Notes under the pieces: generated by a model
Told to the model about the DNA's origin: nothing
The model's database searches: none
The model's input: only the letters and a program-made list of their open reading frames with translations
Part shown: positions 1-5,846 of the stretch, piece after piece
Position numbering within the stretch: position 1 is the first letter of the stretch
How the letters are laid out: the number at the start of each line of letters is the position of its first letter
Program-made: the position numbers and the translations under genes
NCBI GenBank assembly: GCA_017305815.1
Contig: JAFKJZ010000117.1
Coordinates: 1-7,246 of the forward strand
Reading direction: 5' to 3'
Length of the DNA stretch: 7,246 nt
Source: Hyphomicrobiales bacterium
Lineage (GTDB): Bacteria > Pseudomonadota > Alphaproteobacteria > Rhizobiales > Kaistiaceae

Positions 1-1
1 G

Positions 2-163
2 CCGACGGCGGGCGAGCGGCTGGCCCGGGCGCTCACCAACGACACCTCGCTCGGCGTCATGCGCTATGCCGACGCCGGCTACGAGGACGCGCTCGACGAA
101 GCGACGGCAAAACACATCCGCCGCTTCGACGTGCCGTCGGAGGCGGTCGAGCGGCGGGGGTGA
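2..163 (+). CDS. hutU: Urocanate hydratase, C-terminal end (5' truncated by window)
   Basis: Only the last 53 codons and the TGA stop (161-163) lie in the window, in the frame starting at base 2. The visible peptide contains RALTND, then GVMRYADAGYEDALDEA. This resembles the end of urocanase, where an LTND/LWND element is followed by G(V/I)xR(H/Y)xDAGY. Urocanase converts urocanate to imidazolone propionate, using bound NAD+, in the second step of histidine degradation, and acts in the cytoplasm. The usual His before A-D-A-G-Y is Tyr here, and the last ~20 residues (ending in VERRG) do not match the family tail as I remember it, so this may be a divergent branch. The NAD-binding core and active site lie outside the window. 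No other hut gene is visible; the next gene converges from the opposite strand. The call rests on one short motif. Confidence 0.6.
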   Translation, partial: PTAGERLARALTNDTSLGVMRYADAGYEDALDEATAKHIRRFDVPSEAVERRG

Positions 164-200
164 CCTTCGACGCGCGCCGGCACACGCGCCGTCGTCCGCC

Positions 201-310
201 CCACGCTCGCCGTCATCCCGGGCTTGACCCGGGATCCATGCAGCCGGGTTTTCACAGGACCAGACGCCCGTTGCCTCGAAAGATGGATCCCTGCTTTCGC
301 AGGGATGACG
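201..310. repeat. Interspersed dyad repeat, copy 1 (double-hairpin element)
   Basis: The element is bounded by an inverted pair, cgtcatccc at 211-219 and gggatgacg at 302-310. It consists of two hairpins around a variable middle. The left one (215-235) has an 8-bp stem atcccggg/cccgggat with a 5-nt loop; the right one (287-306) has an 8-bp stem atccctgc/gcagggat with a 4-nt loop. A second copy lies at 4368-4479. The first 42 bases from cgtcatccc agree at 38 positions between copies, and the similarity extends about 10 bases further 5' (ccacgctcgc against ccaccctcgc). It sits 47 bases after the urocanase stop. Reading through it gives peptides such as VIPAKAGIH, often mis-annotated as small proteins. 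It resembles small non-coding dyad repeats common in alphaproteobacterial intergenic DNA. The function is unknown; mRNA 3'-end protection or termination is possible. Confidence 0.8.
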
Positions 311-389
311 CCGGAGTCTGGAGCGGACTTCTGCGTGCCGTTCCGACGGACGGCCGGTCGAACCGCCGTGCCGCCAGAACTTCGCTCCG

Positions 390-410
390 ACCTCTCCCGA
401 TGGGAGAGGT
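390..410. terminator. Perfect hairpin between convergent genes, possible terminator
   Basis: A 9-bp perfect stem (acctctccc/gggagaggt) with a 3-nt loop lies between the converging ends of the urocanase fragment and the nucleoside hydrolase, 8 bases beyond the hydrolase stop. No run of T follows on either strand, so it does not fit a classical intrinsic terminator. It may act as a bidirectional terminator or RNA-stabilising hairpin, or may simply belong to a second family of short interspersed hairpins; similar C/G-rich hairpins occur at 4329-4354 and 5867-5885. Confidence 0.4.
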
Positions 411-418
411 GATACGCC

Positions 419-1378
419 CTACCCGTGCGGGCGGGAGAAGATGTCGGCCAGCATGGCGACGAAGCGCTTCGGGTTGGCGTCGAAGGCGACGTCGGCGTTC
501 GGCGCGCGGTTTCCCCGGAAATGCGTGTCGATGACGGTGCGGCCGACTGTGAGGGCGCCGCCGGTCTCGACGTCGACATGCAGGTGCCGCGTCGTCAGGA
601 TCTCGCGGTCGACCAGATAGGCGACGCAGACGGCGTCATGCACCGGCGCGGTGCCGAGCACGTCCATCTTCTGGGCGATGTCGTGCATCTCGATGCGGAA
701 GCGGACGATGTCGGAGGTCGCCTGCGCGGCCGGGGTGCCGAGCATGGCGAGATGGTCGCAATCGGCATAGGACACCAGCGCCCGGTGCGTCGCGTCGAGC
801 GTCACCAGCGTCACCTTCTCGAAGCCGGCATTGAAGACGCGCGCCGCCGCTTCCGGATCGGCCCAGATGTTGAACTCGGCCGACGGCGTCATGTTGCCGA
901 TCTCGTGGCCGCCGCCCATGATGATCAGCTCCGGCACGCGTTTTGCGAAATCCGGATCGGCGGCGAGCGCCGCGGCGATGTTGGTGAGCGGGCCGACCGG
1001 CATCAGCACGATCGGCTCCTTGGCGTTGCGATAGGTCTCGACCAGATAGTCGACGGCGCCCTTGTCGGCCTTCTTCGACTTCGCCGCCGGAACGGGCAGC
1101 GTCTCGACATGGAACTTCGACGCCTGGTCGGTGACGCCGCGCGCGACCGGGAAATTGTCGCGCACCAAGGGACGGTTCGAGCCCTCGTAGACGGGGATGT
1201 CGGAACGGCCGATATGGTCGAGCACGCGCAGCGTGTTGTCGGTGCAGAACTTCACCTCGACATTGCCGTTGACCGTGGTGACGCCGATCAGCTCGATCTC
1301 CGGGTGCAGCGCCGCCAGCATGATGGCGACCGCGTCGTCGGTTCCGGTATCGACATCGAGAATGAGCTTCTGGGCCAC
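419..1378 (-). CDS. Inosine-uridine preferring nucleoside hydrolase family protein
   Basis: A cytoplasmic 319-residue protein, the usual length for this family. Nucleoside hydrolases cleave the N-glycosidic bond of ribonucleosides to give ribose and a free base. The calcium-binding N-terminal motif is present as DVDTGTDDA (D8, D10, D14, D15), followed by TTVNGN with N39. The central LMPVGPLTN (125-133) and MGGGHEIGNMTPSAEFNIWADPEAA (154-178, with N162, E168 and N170) match the substrate-binding block. PVHD (245-248) supplies the late His and Asp (H247, D248). All expected catalytic and metal ligands are therefore there. The GTG start is chosen because ctctcc on the plus strand (GGAGAG in the mRNA) sits 6 bases upstream and the D-x-D motif begins at residue 8 as in characterised members. 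The gene is divergent from the phosphomutase across 335 bp. Base preference (uridine, inosine or other) cannot be read from the sequence. If it uses uridine it would supply uracil to the URC genes downstream; this is inference. Confidence 0.92.
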   Translation of the reverse strand: MAQKLILDVDTGTDDAVAIMLAALHPEIELIGVTTVNGNVEVKFCTDNTLRVLDHIGRSDIPVYEGSNRPLVRDNFPVARGVTDQASKFHVETLPVPAAKSKKADKGAVDYLVETYRNAKEPIVLMPVGPLTNIAAALAADPDFAKRVPELIIMGGGHEIGNMTPSAEFNIWADPEAAARVFNAGFEKVTLVTLDATHRALVSYADCDHLAMLGTPAAQATSDIVRFRIEMHDIAQKMDVLGTAPVHDAVCVAYLVDREILTTRHLHVDVETGGALTVGRTVIDTHFRGNRAPNADVAFDANPKRFVAMLADIFSRPHG

Positions 1379-1384
1379 GCGCGG

Positions 1385-1390
1385 CTCTCC
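1385..1390 (-). promoter_or_regulatory. Ribosome binding site fixing the GTG start of the nucleoside hydrolase
   Basis: On the minus strand this reads GGAGAG, 6 bases before the GTG at 1378-1376. An ATG overlapping this region on the same strand (around 1393-1391) is in another frame and does not lead into the nucleoside hydrolase protein, so the GTG is preferred. Confidence 0.7.
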
Positions 1391-1412
1391 ATGGGCAGGA
1401 ACAACAGGAAGG

Positions 1413-1425
1413 CGGGAAATTCCCG
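1413..1425. promoter_or_regulatory. Palindrome, possible operator for the nucleoside hydrolase
   Basis: The sequence cgggaa-a-ttcccg is a perfect 6+1+6 palindrome centred 41 bases upstream of the hydrolase GTG start, a position suited to a repressor overlapping a promoter. In DNA this GC-rich, short palindromes arise by chance, and no regulator gene is adjacent, so this is only a candidate. Confidence 0.25.
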
Positions 1426-1701
1426 GCGCCGGCCGAACCGTCGTCGGCGGGCTGGGCCGGCGGACGTTAGGGGCGCGCGCCTCGAAGCGTCAAGCGCGAG
1501 TTCGACGCCCGGCCGGGTCCCACCGATCGCCCGGGGCGGAACCGGCGCGGCGGCCGCGGGTTTACCGGAGGGCGGGCCACGGGCGCGGCGCCACCTGCCG
1601 CGCATTCCGCCGCTTTCGGCGCGCAACCTGCCGGCGGCACCCGCTATGGTGTTGCTTTGGCAATGATTTCCACGCCAATCTCCGCTCCAGCCTATTCGAA
1701 C

Positions 1702-1706
1702 GGGAG
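1702..1706 (+). promoter_or_regulatory. Ribosome binding site fixing the phosphomutase ATG start
   Basis: GGGAG lies 7 bases before the ATG at 1714. The same frame can be extended to a TTG at 1657, but that would add 19 residues not resembling the family N-terminus and lacks a ribosome site at good spacing, so 1714 is taken as the start. Confidence 0.7.
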
Positions 1707-1713
1707 TCCCCCC

Positions 1714-3213
1714 ATGTTTCCGACGCCGGTACCCAAGCTCGTCCCCAACACCTACGACTTCGAATCGAAGCCGATGGTGAAGCCGACGGGCTTCCGGGAG
1801 TACGACGCGCGCTGGCTGTTCGGGGACGAGATCAACCTGATGGGCGTGCAGGCGCTCGGCATGGGCCTCGGCACGCTGCTCGGCGAGCTCGGCGTCGCGC
1901 GCGAGCTCGTCACCGGCCACGACTTCCGCTCCTATTCGGCATCGATCAAGCAGGCGCTCGTCAACGGCCTGATGGCGGCGGGCGTCAAGGTGCACGACAT
2001 CGGCCTCGCCGTGACGCCGATGGCCTATTTCGCCCAGTTCGACCTCGACGTGCCGGCCGTCGCCATGGTCACCGCCTCGCACAACGAGAATGGCTGGACC
2101 GGCGTCAAGATGGGCGCGGCACGGCCGCTGACCTTCGGCCCCGACGAGATGAGCCGGCTGAAGGAGATCGTGCTCACGGCCGCCTTCGACCTTCGCGGCG
2201 GCGGCTCCTACGTCTTCCACGAGAACTTCCCGGCCCGCTATCTCGCCGACATCACCAACCGGCCGAAGCTCAAGCACCCGATCAAGGTGATCGCCGCCTG
2301 CGGCAACGGCACGGCCGGCGCCTTCGCGCCCCGGGCGCTGGAGATGATCGGCGCCGAGGTCATCCCGATGGATGCCGAGCTCGACTACACCTTCCCGCGC
2401 TACAATCCGAACCCCGAAGACATGAAGATGCTGCACGCGATCCGCGACGCGGTGCTCGAGCATGGCGCGGCGGTCGGCCTCGGCTTCGACGGCGACGGCG
2501 ACCGCTGCGGCGTCGTCGACAACGAGGGCGAGGAGATCTTCGCCGACAAGGTCGGCGTGATGCTGGCGCGCGACCTGTCGGCGCTGCACCCGAATTCGAC
2601 CTTCGTCGTCGACGTCAAGTCGACCGGCCTGTTCGCCACCGATCCGGTGCTGATCGCCAATGGCGCCAAGGCCGATTACTGGAAGACCGGCCACTCCTAC
2701 CTGAAGCGCCGGGTGCACGCCCTGAACGCGCTCGCCGGCTTCGAGAAATCCGGCCACTATTTCTTCAACAAGCCGATCGGCCGCGGCTATGACGACGGCC
2801 TTGTCTCCGCCTTCGCCATCCTCGACATGCTCGACCGCAACCCCGGCAAGAGCATGGCCGAGCTGAAGAACGCGCTGCCCAAGACCTGGGGCTCGCCGAC
2901 CATGTCGCCGCATTGCGACGACGAGAAGAAATACGGCGTCATCGACAGGGTGGTGAAGCGCTTCGAGGAGAAGAGAGCGAAGGGCGAGCTGGTCGCCGGC
3001 CAGAAGATCATCGACCTCGTCACCGTCAACGGCGTGCGCGTCGTCAACGAGGACGGCACCTGGGGCCTCGTGCGCGCCTCGTCGAACAAGCCGGAGCTGG
3101 TCGTCGTCGTCGAGAGCCCGGTCTCGGAAGCCCGCATGCGCGAGATGTTCAGATCGGTCGACGAGACGCTTCGCGAGAATCCGGAAGTCGGCGCCTACAA
3201 CCAGACGATCTGA
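1714..3213 (+). CDS. Phosphomannomutase/phosphoglucomutase (alpha-D-phosphohexomutase)
   Basis: A 499-residue cytoplasmic enzyme of the alpha-D-phosphohexomutase family, which interconverts hexose 6-phosphate and 1-phosphate through a phosphoserine, making precursors for GDP-mannose or UDP-glucose and so for exopolysaccharide, LPS or storage glucan. All four active-site loops are recognisable: the phosphoserine loop TASHN (S122) with GVK soon after; the metal loop GFDGDGDR (D259, D261, D263); the sugar loop FEKSGH (E344, S346, H348), aligning with GEMSGH of Pseudomonas aeruginosa AlgC; and the phosphate loop RASSNKP (R454-P460). The last has Asn-Lys where AlgC has Thr-Thr, but keeps Arg and the serines. 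The Glu and Ser of the sugar loop fit a bifunctional mannose/glucose enzyme rather than a phosphoglucosamine mutase. It is longer than AlgC (about 463 residues). galM follows 87 bp downstream on the same strand. Which sugar is preferred cannot be decided from sequence. Confidence 0.92.
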   Translation: MFPTPVPKLVPNTYDFESKPMVKPTGFREYDARWLFGDEINLMGVQALGMGLGTLLGELGVARELVTGHDFRSYSASIKQALVNGLMAAGVKVHDIGLAVTPMAYFAQFDLDVPAVAMVTASHNENGWTGVKMGAARPLTFGPDEMSRLKEIVLTAAFDLRGGGSYVFHENFPARYLADITNRPKLKHPIKVIAACGNGTAGAFAPRALEMIGAEVIPMDAELDYTFPRYNPNPEDMKMLHAIRDAVLEHGAAVGLGFDGDGDRCGVVDNEGEEIFADKVGVMLARDLSALHPNSTFVVDVKSTGLFATDPVLIANGAKADYWKTGHSYLKRRVHALNALAGFEKSGHYFFNKPIGRGYDDGLVSAFAILDMLDRNPGKSMAELKNALPKTWGSPTMSPHCDDEKKYGVIDRVVKRFEEKRAKGELVAGQKIIDLVTVNGVRVVNEDGTWGLVRASSNKPELVVVVESPVSEARMREMFRSVDETLRENPEVGAYNQTI

Positions 3214-3230
3214 TCTTTTGATCCCAATAA

Positions 3231-3257
3231 GCCCGCGGCCGGCACGCCGGTCCGGGC
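3231..3257 (+). terminator. Stem-loop between the phosphomutase and galM
   Basis: GCCCG...GGGC arms form a stem of about 12 bp with one bulged C, one G-U pair and a 2-nt (AC) closing gap at 3244-3245, which in practice would open to a larger loop. It starts 17 bases after the phosphomutase stop. The following bases (cgataataaacg) contain no U-run, so it may be a weak terminator or attenuator, or an mRNA-stabilising hairpin. The 87-bp gap suggests that galM could be partly co-transcribed with the phosphomutase. Confidence 0.35.
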
Positions 3258-3287
3258 CGATAATAAACGCAGAGAAAAACACCCAAC

Positions 3288-3293
3288 GGAGAG
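3288..3293 (+). promoter_or_regulatory. Ribosome binding site deciding between two in-frame galM ATGs
   Basis: GGAGAG lies 1 base before the ATG at 3295 and 7 bases before the ATG at 3301. Normal spacing favours the second, so the protein is taken to begin M-T-S-R rather than M-P-M-T-S-R. Confidence 0.65.
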
Positions 3294-3300
3294 AATGCCC

Positions 3301-4314
3301 ATGACTTCCCGCACCTTCGGCACGATGCCGGATGGCACCCCCGTCAAGTCCGTCACCATTTCGAACGGCGACCTGACGGCCACGATCCTGACCTTCGGCG
3401 CCGTCATCCAGGACATCCGGCTGGCCGGCGTGCCGCATCCTCTGGTGCTCGGCTACGACAACATCGAGGCCTATCGGCGCAACCGCACCTATTTCGGCGC
3501 GATCGCCGGCCGCTTCGCCAACCGCATCGCCGAGGGTCGCTTCTCGATCGACGGCCAGGACTACCAGGTGTCGCAGAACGAGGCGCCGAACCACCTGCAT
3601 GGCGGCTTCGACGGTTTCGGCACCCGCGTCTGGACGCTGCTGCGCTCCAGCCCGTCCAGCGTGACGCTCGGCATCACCAGCGCCGACGGCGAGGAAGGCT
3701 ATCCCGGCAAGGTCGAGGTCGAGCTGACCTATTCGATCGAGGCGCCCGGCACGCTGAAGACCGAAATTTCCGCCACCACCGACAAGCCGACGCTGGTGAA
3801 CCTGGCGCAGCACAGCTACTTCAACCTCGACGGCGCCGGCACCATCCGCGACCACGTGCTGACGATCCCGGCCGAAACCTACCTGCCGATCGACGCCGGC
3901 AAGATCCCGACCGGCGAGTTCCGCCCCGTCGCCGGCACCGAATACGACTTCCGCAACGGCCGCCGCTTCGGCGAGGGCCATGACGGCGTCGTCGAGAGCT
4001 ACGACCACAACATGGTGGTCCGGCGCGAGAAGGTCGCGACGCCGCAGCCGATCGCGGTCCTCGCCTCGTCGAAGAGCGGCGTCGCGCTGGAAGTCACCTC
4101 GACCGAGCCCGGCGTGCAGTTCTATGGCGGCCAGATGGTGGCCTCGAAGGACAAGGGCATCAACGGCGAGGTCTATGGCGCCAATGCCGGCCTCTGCCTG
4201 GAGGCGCAGCTCTTCCCCGACGCGCCGAACCAGAAGGATTTCCCGAGCGCGGTGCTCCGCCCCGGCGAGACCTACCACCAGGAAACCCTGTTCCGCTTCA
4301 GCCGCACGGGCTGA
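3301..4314 (+). CDS. galM: Aldose 1-epimerase (galactose mutarotase)
   Basis: A 337-residue protein of normal length for the galactose mutarotase family. It interconverts the alpha and beta anomers of aldoses such as galactose and glucose so that anomer-specific kinases and dehydrogenases are supplied. Family signatures run in order: GRFANRI (70-76, with the substrate-binding Arg 71), NHLHGG (97-102, catalytic acid-side His 100), QHSYFNL (170-176, His 171), YDHN (234-237, Asp 235), STEPGVQ (267-273) and CLEAQLFPDAPN (299-310, catalytic base Glu 301), then PGETY near the end. Both catalytic His and the Glu are intact. No signal peptide is evident, so it is probably cytoplasmic. It follows the phosphomutase on the same strand after 87 bp and is followed by a hairpin and an interspersed repeat. 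No galactose operon genes (galK, galT, galE) are visible, so its physiological sugar is open; it may serve general aldose use. Confidence 0.93.
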   Translation: MTSRTFGTMPDGTPVKSVTISNGDLTATILTFGAVIQDIRLAGVPHPLVLGYDNIEAYRRNRTYFGAIAGRFANRIAEGRFSIDGQDYQVSQNEAPNHLHGGFDGFGTRVWTLLRSSPSSVTLGITSADGEEGYPGKVEVELTYSIEAPGTLKTEISATTDKPTLVNLAQHSYFNLDGAGTIRDHVLTIPAETYLPIDAGKIPTGEFRPVAGTEYDFRNGRRFGEGHDGVVESYDHNMVVRREKVATPQPIAVLASSKSGVALEVTSTEPGVQFYGGQMVASKDKGINGEVYGANAGLCLEAQLFPDAPNQKDFPSAVLRPGETYHQETLFRFSRTG

Positions 4315-4328
4315 GGACGACACATCCC

Positions 4329-4354
4329 GTCCCCTCCCTCACGCGGGAGGGGAC
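4329..4354. terminator. Hairpin downstream of galM, probable terminator
   Basis: A perfect 10-bp stem (gtcccctccc/gggaggggac) with a 6-nt loop starts 15 bases after the galM stop. No T-run follows, so it would be a non-classical terminator or a 3'-end stabiliser. Its position right after galM and before the repeat at 4368-4479 suggests the galM transcript ends here and that the cyclohydrolase-like gene downstream has its own promoter. Confidence 0.5.
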
Positions 4355-4367
4355 ACACCCACGGTCC

Positions 4368-4479
4368 CCACCCTCGCCGTCATCCCGGGCCTGACCCGGG
4401 ATTCATCCAGCCGGGTTTCGGGACAAGCGAGCCTCCCCATGCTTCGGCGGCATGGATCCCCGCCTGCGCGGGGATGACG
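4368..4479. repeat. Interspersed dyad repeat, copy 2 (double-hairpin element)
   Basis: The second copy of the element at 201-310. The terminal inverted pair cgtcatccc/gggatgacg lies at 4378-4386 and 4471-4479. The left hairpin (4382-4402) has the stem atcccggg/cccgggat; the right hairpin (4456-4475) has the stem atccccgc/gcggggat with a 4-nt loop. Compared with copy 1 the right stem differs at one base pair (t-a in copy 1, c-g here), a compensatory change that keeps the fold. The middle shares only a short cagccgggttt block. Both copies have the same orientation and lie in the intergenic space after a plus-strand gene. Confidence 0.8.
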
Positions 4480-4578
4480 CAGGGGGCGCGCTTCGCGGAA
4501 CCGCTCCAAACACGCGATTTTTCTTCCCTTCCGCAGCGGCGCGGCCCATTCTGACGTGCTCTCGCAGTCCGGTTCGCT

Positions 4579-4582
4579 GGAG
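4579..4582 (+). promoter_or_regulatory. Ribosome binding site for the GTP cyclohydrolase II-like gene
   Basis: GGAG lies 4 bases before the ATG at 4587. The open frame extends upstream to an ATG at 4452, but that start lies inside the dyad repeat and the extra 45 residues are repeat-derived, so 4587 is taken as the start. The ~100 bases between the repeat and this site show no clear -35/-10 pair. Confidence 0.55.
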
Positions 4583-4586
4583 CATC

Positions 4587-5846
4587 ATGACGACGATCAA
4601 CCGTTCGACGCATATCCGTCTCACCTCGCATCCAGGCGCCCAGGCGCCGGTCCGCTTTCCGATCCGCTGGGGAAATGCCGATCCGCTGAAGCGCGGCCCC
4701 GTCATCGGCACCGTGTCGAACCCGGCCGACCGCAACACCGTCGGCACGCATGGCGGCTCCTATTCGCTCTATCGCGCGCTCGCCGTCTCCTCCGGCGCGC
4801 TCAACCCGATCCAGCGGCCCGATTTCCGCAACACCGCGCCGGTCACGCCGATCGGGCCGCATCCGCAATGGTCGGAGCCCGGCAGGATCGTCTCGCTCGA
4901 CCCGTTCGGCCATCTCGCCGCGCAGATCTTCGCCGACCGCATCGCCGAGGGCGTCGACATCCGCCCGACCATCGCCATCACCAAAGCGCGGCTCACCATG
5001 ATCGAGCTGCACGAGGCGATCCGGCTGAAGCGGCTGCCGATCGACGGCGCCATCGTGCACGACAATGGCGACGTCGCCGTCACCAAGGCGGCGATCGACC
5101 CGGTCTGGCACCTGCCGGGCATCGCCGGGCGCTTCGGCGTCAGCGAGGAGCAGTTGCGCCGGACCCTGTTCGAGCAGACCGGGGGCATGTATCCGGAGCT
5201 CGTCACCCGGCCCGACCTCGAGGTCTTCCTGCCGCCGATCGGCGGCATGACGCTCTACATCTTCGGCGATCCGGCCGCGCTGGCCGATCCGGCGCGCCGC
5301 CTCGCCTGCCGCGTGCACGACGAATGCAACGGCTCCGACGTGTTCGGCTCCGACATCTGCACCTGCCGGCCCTATCTCGTGCACGGCATCGAGGAGGCGG
5401 TGAAGGAGGCGCAGGCGGGCGGCGTCGGCCTGATCGTCTACAACCGCAAGGAAGGCCGCGCGCTCGGCGAAGTGACGAAGTTCCTCGTCTACAACGCCCG
5501 CAAGCGGCAGGAGGGCGGCGACCAGGCCGCCACCTATTTCGAGCGGACCGAATGCGTCGCCGGCGTGCAGGACGCGCGCTTCCAGCAATTGATGCCCGAC
5601 GTGCTGCACTGGCTGGGGATCACGAAGATCGACCGCTTCGTCTCGATGTCGGACATGAAGTTCGACGCCATCACCGGCTCCGGCATCGCGATCGGCGAAC
5701 GGGTGCCGATCCCGGACGAACTGATCCCGATCGATGCGCGCGTCGAGATGGAGGCGAAGAAGGCGGCCGGCTATTTCACCGCCGACGCGCCGCCGACGGC
5801 GGATGAGCTCGCCCACACCATCGGCCGCTCGCTGGAGAAATACTGA
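4587..5846 (+). CDS. urc1: GTP cyclohydrolase II-like protein, URC1/Urg1 type (uracil catabolism)
   Basis: A 419-residue protein with two parts. Residues about 205-395 carry a GTP cyclohydrolase II (RibA) fold: R-V-H-D-E-C (242-247) and the zinc triad C247-x10-C258-x-C260; YNRKEGR (285-291); Y302; D329-A-R331; and ERVP (371-374). Aligned by eye with E. coli RibA, the zinc cysteines and the catalytic Y105, D126 and R128 are kept. However, E. coli Q70 becomes Y263 and TNNPKK (149-154) becomes SMSDMK (353-358). Residues 1-205 are an extension with the motifs GTHGGSYSLYRALA (53-66) and VWHLPGIAGRFG (173-184). It is not the RibB domain of RibBA fusions. This layout matches the URC1 (fungal urg1) family. 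The adjoining DUF1688 gene at 6045 supports a role in the URC uracil-degradation route, probably opening the pyrimidine ring of a uracil nucleotide or nucleoside. The exact reaction is not known to me with certainty. Automatic annotation would call this ribA, but no riboflavin gene is nearby. Confidence 0.85.
   Translation: MTTINRSTHIRLTSHPGAQAPVRFPIRWGNADPLKRGPVIGTVSNPADRNTVGTHGGSYSLYRALAVSSGALNPIQRPDFRNTAPVTPIGPHPQWSEPGRIVSLDPFGHLAAQIFADRIAEGVDIRPTIAITKARLTMIELHEAIRLKRLPIDGAIVHDNGDVAVTKAAIDPVWHLPGIAGRFGVSEEQLRRTLFEQTGGMYPELVTRPDLEVFLPPIGGMTLYIFGDPAALADPARRLACRVHDECNGSDVFGSDICTCRPYLVHGIEEAVKEAQAGGVGLIVYNRKEGRALGEVTKFLVYNARKRQEGGDQAATYFERTECVAGVQDARFQQLMPDVLHWLGITKIDRFVSMSDMKFDAITGSGIAIGERVPIPDELIPIDARVEMEAKKAAGYFTADAPPTADELAHTIGRSLEKY

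Larger units (their letters stand above)
1379..1713. other. Divergent intergenic region, 335 bp
   Basis: This non-coding stretch separates the divergent nucleoside hydrolase and phosphomutase genes and must hold the promoters of both. It is very GC-rich apart from a less GC-rich segment at about 1645-1700 just before the phosphomutase. I see no convincing -35/-10 pair. A ctatgg at 1644-1649 resembles an alphaproteobacterial -10 but has no good -35 partner, and cctatt at 1691-1696 lies too close to the ribosome site to be persuasive. A 13-base palindrome at 1413-1425 is the clearest operator candidate. No tRNA, riboswitch or small gene was recognised. Confidence 0.6.

Noticed and set aside
201..310. 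Insertion sequence or CRISPR origin for the repeats
   Set aside because: The elements are about 110 bp with no transposase and no clear target-site duplication, and there are only two copies 4 kb apart, so neither a full IS nor a CRISPR array fits.
79..579. Small open frames over 79-579 encoding VIPAKAGIH-like peptides
   Set aside because: These are readings through the dyad repeat and adjacent hairpin, a known source of spurious small proteins.
425..1666. A plus-strand frame of 413 residues over the nucleoside hydrolase
   Set aside because: Its sequence is the low-complexity antisense reading of a well-supported gene and has no motif of its own.
1621..1700. Sigma-70 promoter for the phosphomutase
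   Set aside because: Candidate -10 elements (ctatgg at 1644-1649, cctatt at 1691-1696) lack a matching -35 at 16-18 bases, or lie too close to the ribosome site. Not strong enough to annotate.
1288..4323. A 1011-residue open frame on the minus strand
   Set aside because: It runs antisense to the phosphomutase and galM genes, both of which have full motif support. Its translation is low-complexity A/R/G/D-rich sequence with no recognisable domain, the expected shadow of GC-rich third positions.
4452..4586. Upstream ATG extending the cyclohydrolase-like protein by 45 residues
   Set aside because: The start lies in the right arm of the dyad repeat and has no ribosome site; the added residues are repeat-derived. 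The ATG at 4587 has GGAG upstream.
4587..5846. Bifunctional riboflavin enzyme RibBA or a housekeeping ribA
   Set aside because: The N-terminal part has none of the DHBP synthase motifs, substrate-side residues differ from RibA, no riboflavin gene or FMN riboswitch is nearby, and the neighbour is DUF1688.
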